From an uncultured Marvinbryantia sp. (GTDB lineage: Bacteria; Bacillota; Clostridia; Lachnospirales; Lachnospiraceae), in contig CANQJX010000097.1 of the NCBI GenBank assembly GCA_947624335.1, positions 1 to 7,001 of the forward strand: a DNA stretch of 7,001 nucleotides, read 5' to 3'. A model generated the notes under the pieces. It worked only from the letters and a program-made list of their open reading frames with translations. It was not told the origin of the DNA and ran no database searches. Below are positions 1-5,429 of the stretch, piece after piece (the first letter of the stretch is position 1; every line of letters starts with the position of its first letter). The translations under genes were made by a program, and so were the position numbers.

Positions 1-221
1 CCAAGATCCAGGTCCGTTTCCGCGCCGTCGTCGGTGACGAATACTTCGCCGTGCTGGATCGGGTTCATGGTTCCCGGATCAATATTGATATAGGGATCAA
101 ATTTCTGCATGGTGACCTTATAGCCGCGCGCTTTTAAAAGCCTTCCCAATGAGGCGGCGGTAATGCCTTTTCCAAGACCGGAGACAACGCCGCCGGTAAC
201 AAATACATATTTTACTGACAT
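1..221 (-). CDS. pyrG: CTP synthase, N-terminal part (runs off left edge)
   Basis: CTP synthase makes CTP from UTP, ATP and glutamine in the cytoplasm, the last step of de novo pyrimidine nucleotide synthesis. Only the first 73 codons are present; the family is about 530-540 residues, so the rest of the synthetase domain and the C-terminal glutamine amidotransferase domain lie beyond position 1. The visible part is strongly diagnostic: the glycine-rich P-loop VTGGVVSGLGKG (residues 8-19, Lys18), the KFDPYINIDPGTMNPIQHGE block (40-59), and VTDDGAETDLDL (62-73), whose Asp72 corresponds to the Mg-binding aspartate of the E. coli enzyme. The ATG at 219-221 follows a GGAGG ribosome binding site (230-234) at 8 nt. 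The gene has its own promoter (245-273) and lies downstream of DUF1846 on the same strand. Identification is by conserved sequence and is essentially certain. Confidence 0.97.
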   Translation of the reverse strand, partial: MSVKYVFVTGGVVSGLGKGITAASLGRLLKARGYKVTMQKFDPYINIDPGTMNPIQHGEVFVTDDGAETDLDL

Positions 222-244
222 ACTCAGTTCCTCCATATGTCTGG

Positions 245-273
245 ATTATACCTCATCCGTTCTTATTTGAAAA
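245..273 (-). promoter_or_regulatory. Predicted sigma-A promoter of pyrG
   Basis: Read on the minus strand there is TTTTCA (273-268), a 17-bp spacer, and a perfect TATAAT (250-245). Transcription would start near 238-240, giving a leader of only about 17-19 nt that is mostly ribosome binding site. The -35 box overlaps the downstream arm of the inverted repeat that follows DUF1846. The predicted leader starts within CCAGACA, so it has neither the initial G-run nor the room for the reiterative-transcription attenuator known for Bacillus subtilis pyrG. Confidence 0.72.
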
Positions 274-304
274 CTGATTTTTTCCGATTAGAATAATCAG
301 TTTT
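270..304 (-). terminator. AT-rich inverted repeat after DUF1846, possible weak bidirectional terminator
   Basis: AAAACTGATT (270-279) and AATCAGTTTT (295-304) form a perfect 10-bp inverted repeat with a 15-nt loop, starting 1 nt past the DUF1846 stop codon. Read on the minus strand, the A-tract/stem/U-tract arrangement resembles an intrinsic terminator, but the core CTGATT/AATCAG stem is short and has only two G-C pairs. On the plus strand it is followed by seven T residues, yet no plus-strand gene reads into it. A competing minus-strand pairing exists: CUGAUU with AAUCGG inside the loop, including one G-U pair. Terminator strength is therefore doubtful, and some read-through into pyrG is possible. 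Confidence 0.5.
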
Positions 305-305
305 T

Positions 306-1781
306 TTAATGCGTACGGTTGTTTTCGTATACCGGCTCCGAGGTCAGCTGCACAGAAAGGCGCTGGAAGGTTTTAATGTCCACAGAGGAGAGCATTACGG
401 TAGTATGTACCTGGCATCCCGCCAACCGGGGGATCTGCTCCAGCGCAAGCTGCGCCGTTTTGCTGTTCGCCGCGCTGATAGAGAGCGCGATCAGCACCTC
501 GTCTGTGTGAAGGCGCGGGTTCCTACTGCCAAGATAGGATGTCTTTAAGCGCTGGATCGGTTCTATTGCCGCGGGGGAGATCACATGGACGTCATGTCCG
601 ATACCGGCCAGCTTTTTTAAAGCGTTTAAGAGCAGGGCGGCGGACGCGCCCAGCAGCTCCGAGGTCTTGCCGGTAACGATGCTGCCGTCCGGCAATTCCA
701 TGGCCGCCGCGGGCAAATGCGTCTCCCGGCTGCGCTGCAGCGCGGCTACGGTAACGCGGCGGTCCTCTTTGACGATGCCCGCCTGCTTCATAATCAGTTC
801 GATCTTAATCGCTTCGTCTTCCGTTTTGCTGCCGTTTGCCAGCGCGTTTAAAGCATGGTAATAGCGGCGGATGATCTCCTGCAGGGAAGCCTCCCTGCAG
901 ACCTCGTCGTCGCAGATACAGTTTCCCGCCATATTGACTCCCATATCGGTGGGAGATTTATAAGGGCTTTTTCCGGCGATTTTTTCAAAGATAGCGTTTA
1001 GAACCGGAAAAATTTCCACGTCGCGGTTATAATTTACGGCCGTTTCTCCATACGCTTCCAAATGGAAAGGATCGATCATATTAACGTCGTTCAGATCCGC
1101 GGTCGCCGCCTCATATGCGAGATTGACCGGATGGCGCAGGGGCAGGTTCCAGATCGGAAACGTCTCAAATTTAGCGTATCCTGCCGGAATGCCGCGCTTA
1201 TGTTCATGGTAAAGCTGAGAAAGACAGGTAGCCATTTTGCCGCTTCCCGGACCGGGGGCGGTGATAACGACAAGGGGTCTTGTCGTTTCAATGTAGTCGT
1301 TTTTGCCGTAGCCTTCGTCGCTGACAATGAGCGGCAGATTCGCCGGATAGCCGGGAATCACATAATGCGTGTATACCCGGATGCCGATTTTCTGCAAACG
1401 CGCGCGGAACAGATCGGCGCTGCCCTGACCGGTATATTGCGTAATGACGACGCTGCCCACATAAAGGCTGCGTTCCCGGAAAACGTCGATCAGGCGCAGG
1501 ACGTCCGTGTTATAGGTAATGCCGAGATCGCCCCGTATCTTATTTTTTTCAATGTCTTTTGCGCTGATGACGATGACAATTTCCGCCTGATCCGAAAGCT
1601 GCATCAGCATCCGCAGTTTGCTGTCCGGCTCAAAGCCGGGAAGCACACGGGACGCATGGTAATCGTCATACAGCTTTCCCCCAAATTCCAGGTACAGCTT
1701 GTTGCCAAACTGGCTGATGCGCTGCTTAATATGTTCCGACTGCATCTTTAAATATTTGTTGTTGTCAAATCCGCTTTTCAT
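306..1781 (-). CDS. DUF1846 / UPF0371 family protein
   Basis: A 491-residue protein that I recognise as the DUF1846 (UPF0371) family, cytosolic proteins of about 490-505 residues found mainly in Firmicutes and Actinobacteria; to my knowledge their biochemical role is not established. Family hallmarks visible here are the N-terminal LYLEFGGKLYDDYHASRVLPGF block (29-50), a P-loop-like segment ITAPGPGSGKMAT (173-185), the NMIDPFHLEAYG block (234-245), GVNMAGNCICDDEVCREAS (281-299), IIRRYY (303-308) and TGKTSELLGASAA (370-382). GPGSGKMAT resembles a nucleotide-binding P-loop but has Met where Walker A has Ser/Thr, so nucleotide binding is an inference. Cys288, Cys290 and Cys295 form a CxCx4C cluster. 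No signal peptide or membrane segment is apparent. The ATG at 1779-1781 follows AAAGG (1791-1795) at 9 nt. It is transcribed divergently from ftsH and appears to be monocistronic or weakly read through into pyrG. Family assignment is firm; function is unknown. Confidence 0.93.
   Translation of the reverse strand: MKSGFDNNKYLKMQSEHIKQRISQFGNKLYLEFGGKLYDDYHASRVLPGFEPDSKLRMLMQLSDQAEIVIVISAKDIEKNKIRGDLGITYNTDVLRLIDVFRERSLYVGSVVITQYTGQGSADLFRARLQKIGIRVYTHYVIPGYPANLPLIVSDEGYGKNDYIETTRPLVVITAPGPGSGKMATCLSQLYHEHKRGIPAGYAKFETFPIWNLPLRHPVNLAYEAATADLNDVNMIDPFHLEAYGETAVNYNRDVEIFPVLNAIFEKIAGKSPYKSPTDMGVNMAGNCICDDEVCREASLQEIIRRYYHALNALANGSKTEDEAIKIELIMKQAGIVKEDRRVTVAALQRSRETHLPAAAMELPDGSIVTGKTSELLGASAALLLNALKKLAGIGHDVHVISPAAIEPIQRLKTSYLGSRNPRLHTDEVLIALSISAANSKTAQLALEQIPRLAGCQVHTTVMLSSVDIKTFQRLSVQLTSEPVYENNRTH
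879..900. repeat. Perfect 9-bp inverted repeat, 4-nt loop, inside DUF1846
   Basis: CTGCAGGGA (879-887) and TCCCTGCAG (892-900) are perfectly complementary around AGCC. On the coding (minus) strand it spans codons for the conserved CREASLQ residues (295-301). With equal base use, one such perfect 9-bp repeat at a given loop length is expected about 0.03 times in 7 kb. No function is shown, and the coding constraint of a conserved motif could explain it. Confidence 0.6.
1266..1287. repeat. Perfect 9-bp inverted repeat, 4-nt loop, inside DUF1846 before the P-loop
   Basis: AACGACAAG (1266-1274) and CTTGTCGTT (1279-1287) pair perfectly around GGGT. On the coding (minus) strand it covers the codons for TRPLVV (about 167-172), just before the glycine-rich segment at 177-185. 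It is the second perfect 9-bp/4-nt repeat in this gene. No function can be assigned from sequence. Confidence 0.6.
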
Positions 1782-1813
1782 GGCGTCTGTCCTTTCCCAT
1801 TTGTATATTTTTT

Positions 1814-1844
1814 ATCATATCATATTTCCGCGCGGTTCCGGTAA
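1814..1844 (-). promoter_or_regulatory. Candidate extended -10 promoter for DUF1846
   Basis: On the minus strand, TGATATGAT (1822-1814) is an extended -10 element (TGn followed by TATGAT, 4 of 6 to TATAAT). The best -35 is weak, TTACCG (1844-1839), with a long 19-bp spacer. The spacer contains the 8-bp palindrome CCGCGCGG (1828-1835), which could be an operator but may be chance. An alternative upstream promoter is TTGTAC (1886-1881), 17 bp, TAAAAA (1863-1858). Sequence alone does not decide between them. Confidence 0.45.
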
Positions 1845-1905
1845 TTTTTTTGTCGTATTTTTAGAAATATTTAAGAAAAAGTACAATCTTTTTTGAAAGT
1901 GAATA

Positions 1906-1934
1906 TTGATTTCTCGGCGGAGAATCCTTATACT
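1906..1934 (+). promoter_or_regulatory. Predicted sigma-A promoter of the ftsH operon
   Basis: TTGATT (1906-1911), a 17-bp spacer and TATACT (1929-1934) match the housekeeping consensus well (4/6 and 5/6). Transcription would begin near 1941, leaving a leader of about 24 nt that carries the strong AAGGAGGAG ribosome binding site (1952-1960), 4 nt before the ATG at 1965. Two imperfect dyads overlap it: GATTTCTC/GAGAATC in the spacer (about 1908-1926) and ATCC/GGAT around the -10 (about 1924-1939). No CIRCE-like heat-shock operator is seen. I find no other credible promoter between here and the right edge, so this one probably drives the whole plus-strand cluster. Confidence 0.75.
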
Positions 1935-1964
1935 TATGGATAGAGCAATCGAAGGAGGAGAAGA

Positions 1965-3908
1965 ATGGACAACAATCAGAACCATGGGCAAGGTCCGGGA
2001 AATGGTTCCAACAATAATAACCGGCCGCAAAAAAACGGCCAGACGGTTATGGTCTTTTTGATCGTAACGGTGATTACGCTGATTGTGATGGGCGCTTTTA
2101 ACAGCTTCCGCCGCGGTATTACGAATCAGGAGATTACCTATAATCGTTTTATGGAGCTGCTTGACGCCGGACAGGTAGAGAGCGTCGAGATTCAGTCCGG
2201 CCAGTATGTGATTACGCCGTCTATCGAGACGCAGTTTCTGACCGGAAACGGCCGTCACGGAGTTACGTTTTATACCGGAATCGTAGACGATCCCAATCTT
2301 GCGCAGAAATTACTGGACGCCGGTGTGGACTTTAAACAGGAAATACCGGATATGACTTCGGAATTTATATATAGCCTGCTGATGTTCCTGATCCCGCTTA
2401 TTTTTATCTGGGTGATCATGGGCTTCGCCCTGCGCAAAATGGGCGGCGGCGGTGTTATGGGAATCGGCAAAAACAAAGCGCGGGTCTATGCGCAAAAAGA
2501 GACCGGCGTTACCTTTAAGGATGTGGCCGGACAGGACGAGGCGAAAGAATCCTTACAGGAAGTGGTGGATTTCCTGGAAAATCCGGGCAAGTATTCGGAA
2601 ATCGGTGCAAAACTGCCGAAAGGCGCTTTGCTGGTAGGACCGCCGGGCACCGGAAAAACGCTGCTGGCAAAGGCGGTTGCCGGAGAGGCGCACGCGCCGT
2701 TTTTCTCGCTGTCCGGTTCCGACTTTGTGGAAATGTTTGTGGGCGTAGGCGCGTCGCGTGTGCGCGAATTGTTTGAGGAAGCGAAAAAGAACGCGCCCTG
2801 TATTATTTTTATCGATGAGATCGACGCTATCGGAAAAAGCCGCGACAGCCGCTACGGCGGCGGCAACGATGAGCGCGAGCAGACGTTAAACCAGCTTCTG
2901 GCGGAGATGGACGGCTTTGACACGGCCTCCGGGCTTTTGATTCTGGCGGCGACAAACCGTCCGGAAGTACTGGATCAGGCGCTGCTGCGTCCGGGACGCT
3001 TCGACCGCCGCGTGATTGTGGACAAACCGGATTTGAAGGGAAGAATCGACGTCCTCAAAGTACATTCGAAAAATGTGCATATGGACGATACCGTAGATCT
3101 GGAAGCGATCGCGCTTGCAACTTCCGGCGCGGTTGGATCGGATCTGGCGAACATGATCAACGAGGCCGCGATCCTGGCGATCAAGAACGGCAGGAAAGCG
3201 GTCAGCCAGGCGGATTTGTTCGAGTCTGTGGAAGTTGTGCTGGTCGGCAAGGAAAAGAAAAACAAGATTCTCAGCAAAGAGGAACGGCGCATCGTTTCTT
3301 ACCACGAAGTGGGGCACGCGCTTGTCAGCGCACTGCAAAAAGATTCCGAGCCGGTACAGAAGATTACGATTGTCCCGCGTACGATGGGCGCGCTTGGCTA
3401 TGTTATGAACGTGCCTGAGGAAGAAAAATTCCTCAATACGGAGAGCGAGATCCGCGCGCGGCTTGTGGAATGTGTTGCCGGCCGGGCGGCCGAGCAGATT
3501 GTCTTTCACAGTATCACCACCGGGGCGGCAAACGACATCGAGCAGGCGACGAAGATCGCGCGCGCGATGATCACCCAGTACGGTATGTCGGAGAAGTTCG
3601 GTATGGTAGGGCTGGAATCGCCGGCCAATCAATATCTGGAAGGCAGAACGATTTTAAACTGCAGCGACGAAACCGCCGCGGAGGTAGATAAAGAAGTGAT
3701 GCGGGTAATCAAGGAATCCTACGACAAGGCAGTGAGCCTTTTGATGGCCCACAGAGAAGCCCTCGACCGGATTGCCGATTTCCTCATCGAAAAAGAGACG
3801 ATTACAGGCAAGGAGTTTATGGAAATTTTCCACCGCGTGGAAGCAAAGGAAACATCCGACGCTTCCGAAGAAGCGGCGGAACCGCCTGTGACAGAGGGAG
3901 AGAGTTAA
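1965..3908 (+). CDS. ftsH: ATP-dependent zinc metalloprotease FtsH
   Basis: FtsH is a hexameric inner-membrane AAA+ protease that extracts and degrades misassembled membrane proteins and some cytosolic regulators. At 647 residues it is full length. Order of parts: an unusual Asn/Gln/Gly-rich N-terminal tail (2-26), membrane segment 1 (about 27-45), extracytoplasmic domain (about 46-133), membrane segment 2 (about 134-155), a glycine-rich linker, then the AAA+ core. The core has Walker A GPPGTGKT (225-232), pore motif FVG (258-260), Walker B IIFIDE (280-285), and the second region of homology ATNRPEVLDQALLRPGRFDR (329-348) with arginine fingers Arg342 and Arg345. The protease domain has HEVGH (447-451) and the third zinc ligand candidate Asp524 in the GAANDIEQAT segment. 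A Glu/Ala-rich acidic tail ends the protein. All catalytic residues are intact. The start is set by AAGGAGGAG 4 nt upstream. It is first in the cluster; its TAA abuts the ATG of the antiporter, implying translational coupling. Clostridia often carry more than one FtsH; whether this is the only copy cannot be told. Confidence 0.98.
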   Translation: MDNNQNHGQGPGNGSNNNNRPQKNGQTVMVFLIVTVITLIVMGAFNSFRRGITNQEITYNRFMELLDAGQVESVEIQSGQYVITPSIETQFLTGNGRHGVTFYTGIVDDPNLAQKLLDAGVDFKQEIPDMTSEFIYSLLMFLIPLIFIWVIMGFALRKMGGGGVMGIGKNKARVYAQKETGVTFKDVAGQDEAKESLQEVVDFLENPGKYSEIGAKLPKGALLVGPPGTGKTLLAKAVAGEAHAPFFSLSGSDFVEMFVGVGASRVRELFEEAKKNAPCIIFIDEIDAIGKSRDSRYGGGNDEREQTLNQLLAEMDGFDTASGLLILAATNRPEVLDQALLRPGRFDRRVIVDKPDLKGRIDVLKVHSKNVHMDDTVDLEAIALATSGAVGSDLANMINEAAILAIKNGRKAVSQADLFESVEVVLVGKEKKNKILSKEERRIVSYHEVGHALVSALQKDSEPVQKITIVPRTMGALGYVMNVPEEEKFLNTESEIRARLVECVAGRAAEQIVFHSITTGAANDIEQATKIARAMITQYGMSEKFGMVGLESPANQYLEGRTILNCSDETAAEVDKEVMRVIKESYDKAVSLLMAHREALDRIADFLIEKETITGKEFMEIFHRVEAKETSDASEEAAEPPVTEGES

Positions 3909-5198
3909 ATGGAACAGCTATTTACATTGTCAATAGCCCTGCTTGCAGGGCTATTTATGTCGCGTATCATTAAAAAATTAAAACTGCCTGCGGTAACGGC
4001 TTATCTGATCGGCGGAATCCTGATCGGGCCTTACTGCCTGGGCAGGCTCGGTATTCCGGGATTTGGCTTTCTGTCGCATAAAAATGTGGTGGATTATAAG
4101 CTCGTATCGGATGCGGCGCTTGGTTTTATCGCGTTTTCCATCGGAAACGAATTCCGCCTCTCGCAGTTAAAAAAGACCGGGAAACAGGCGGTGGCGGTGG
4201 CGTTTGCGGAAGCGCTGTGCGCGTCGTTTCTTGTAACCGCAGTCATGGTCGGCCTGCATTTTGTGCTGGGAGAAAAATTCCCGCTTCCGGTGGCGATTCT
4301 TCTGGGCGCGATTGCGACGGCAACCGCGCCGGCGGCGACGCTGATGGTAGTGCGCCAGTACAAAGCAAAGGGAAAACTGACGGATATTTTGCTTCCGATC
4401 GTTGCGCTGGACGACGCGATTGCACTGGCGGTGTTTGCCGTTTTTAGCGGCATCGCAAACGCAATTAACGTAGGAACGCTGGATCTTGCTTCTATTTTAT
4501 GGGCGCCGTTTTTGGAGATCGTGGTGTCTTTGGCGCTCGGCGCGGTTTTGGGCGCGCTCCTTACCTTTTGCGAGCGCTTCTTTTACTCAAACAGCAAACG
4601 CCTGTCTCTGTGCCTTACCTTTGTTTTTCTGGCAACGGCAATGTCTATGAATCAGTTTACCCTATACGGGGTGCGGATCAGCTTTTCCAGTCTGCTGGTA
4701 TGTATGATGCTTGGCACGGTTTTTTGCAACCTGTGCAATTTTTCGGAAGAAATGATGGATAAAACGGATCAGTGGACCGCGCCGGTCTTTATCCTGTTTT
4801 TTGTGTTAAGCGGAGCGGAACTGCAGTTCAGCGTATTTGCGGACGCCGCGATTGTAGGCGTGGGCGTTATCTATATTCTGGTACGTTCGCTGGGGAAATA
4901 CCTCGGCGCGGCGGTGGGATCGCGCGTAATGAAATGCGATCCTAAGGTAATCAAATATCTGGGCATTACGTTATTGCCGCAGGCGGGCGTCGCCCTCGGC
5001 ATGTCTCTGGAAGCAACCGAGACCATGGGCGAACAGGGTCTTTTGATACGAAACATTACGCTGTTTGCGGTACTGATTTATGAACTGACCGGCCCGATGT
5101 TTACCAAGATCGCGCTGACCAAAGCGGGAGAGATCACAGAGAAACCGAAAGTAGCCAAGCGTGTGAATACGGGGAGGGAAAGACATGAAAGAGTATGA
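3909..5198 (+). CDS. CPA2-type cation:proton antiporter (Na+/H+ exchanger family)
   Basis: A 429-residue, very hydrophobic integral membrane protein with about 12-13 predicted helices, matching the Na+/H+ exchanger fold of the CPA2 superfamily; it would exchange monovalent cations for protons across the cytoplasmic membrane. Visible hallmarks are the N-terminal LKLPAVTAYLIGGILIGP segment (24-41), the unwound-helix-like ATATAPAAT (136-144), the paired aspartates of ALDDAIAL (Asp168, Asp169), and Lys330 in SLGKYLGAA, which sits where CPA2 antiporters have a conserved lysine. The DD pair is what electrogenic members such as NhaA and NapA carry, so electrogenic exchange is inferred. There is no C-terminal TrkA-N/RCK regulatory domain; the tail after about 405 is short and basic. 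Its ATG directly follows the ftsH TAA, with the ribosome binding site GAGGGAGAGAG (3894-3904) inside the end of ftsH. A strong hairpin covers codons 8-16. An in-frame Met17 at 3957 is a weaker start because it would remove membrane helix 1. The ion (Na+ or K+) cannot be read from sequence. Confidence 0.9.
   Translation: MEQLFTLSIALLAGLFMSRIIKKLKLPAVTAYLIGGILIGPYCLGRLGIPGFGFLSHKNVVDYKLVSDAALGFIAFSIGNEFRLSQLKKTGKQAVAVAFAEALCASFLVTAVMVGLHFVLGEKFPLPVAILLGAIATATAPAATLMVVRQYKAKGKLTDILLPIVALDDAIALAVFAVFSGIANAINVGTLDLASILWAPFLEIVVSLALGAVLGALLTFCERFFYSNSKRLSLCLTFVFLATAMSMNQFTLYGVRISFSSLLVCMMLGTVFCNLCNFSEEMMDKTDQWTAPVFILFFVLSGAELQFSVFADAAIVGVGVIYILVRSLGKYLGAAVGSRVMKCDPKVIKYLGITLLPQAGVALGMSLEATETMGEQGLLIRNITLFAVLIYELTGPMFTKIALTKAGEITEKPKVAKRVNTGRERHERV
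3932..3955 (+). repeat. Perfect 11-bp inverted repeat (CUUG hairpin) at the ftsH/antiporter junction
   Basis: AATAGCCCTGC (3932-3942) and GCAGGGCTATT (3945-3955) are perfectly complementary around TT. As RNA this folds as a 10-bp stem capped by G(CUUG)C, a tetraloop class known to be unusually stable. It lies 23 nt after the A of the antiporter ATG, over codons 8-16, and is followed by only one further T, so it is at most a weak intrinsic terminator. Possible roles are partial attenuation between ftsH and its downstream genes, an RNase processing or 3'-end stabilising site, or control of antiporter translation. By chance, a perfect 11-bp repeat at a set loop length is expected about 0.002 times in 7 kb. 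Confidence 0.8.
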
Positions 5199-5412
5199 AG
5201 TGGTCTGGGAAATCTTTAATCTGTGTTCCAACAATCAGATGCGGGATGTTTTCATTGAGGAAGTACAGATCGAGGATCCGCAGGCTTATGTGCAGAAGAA
5301 GTTTGCCGGCAAAGAGGTGTCTTTTGAGAAGAGCGTGCTGGAGAACGGCACGGTCGTGTTTGACATTCTGACGTCCGATATCAGACAGAGGATGTCCTTT
5401 ACCGAAATATAA
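5185..5412 (+). CDS. Small conserved-looking protein of unknown function
   Basis: A 75-residue soluble protein that I cannot assign to a named family. It has no signal peptide, membrane segment or metal-binding cluster; a single Cys14 lies in the N-terminal segment EIFNLCSNNQMRDVF (9-23). The rest is charged, with alternating hydrophobic stretches (EVSFEKSVLENGTVVFDIL, 44-62) that suggest a small alpha/beta fold. It is very likely real: a strong GGGGAGGGAA ribosome binding site (5171-5180) sits 4 nt before the ATG, it overlaps the antiporter end by 14 nt in another frame, and it is only 17 nt from the ATPase gene. Position suggests a role with the MoxR-like ATPase, perhaps as an adaptor or partner, but that is inference. 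Confidence 0.85.
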   Translation: MKEYEVVWEIFNLCSNNQMRDVFIEEVQIEDPQAYVQKKFAGKEVSFEKSVLENGTVVFDILTSDIRQRMSFTEI

Positions 5413-5429
5413 AACGAGGGAGAACGGCG

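Noticed and set aside
1062..1751. 229-codon plus-strand open frame opposite DUF1846
   Set aside because: It is antisense to a clearly conserved gene, has no recognisable family, and no good ribosome binding site or promoter; its openness follows from the codon bias of the opposite strand.
1858..1886. TTGTAC-17-TAAAAA as the main DUF1846 promoter
   Set aside because: The -10 is only 4 of 6 and the extended -10 TGATATGAT nearer the gene looks better; kept only as an alternative.
2886..3632. 248-codon minus-strand open frame opposite ftsH
   Set aside because: It lies entirely antisense to the AAA+ and protease domains of ftsH, is rich in Arg/His in the manner of reverse-frame translations, and matches no family I know.
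3932..3960. Strong intrinsic terminator ending ftsH transcription
   Set aside because: The stem is strong but is followed by only one further T and then ATGTCG, and the antiporter and downstream genes lack another promoter, so complete termination is unlikely.
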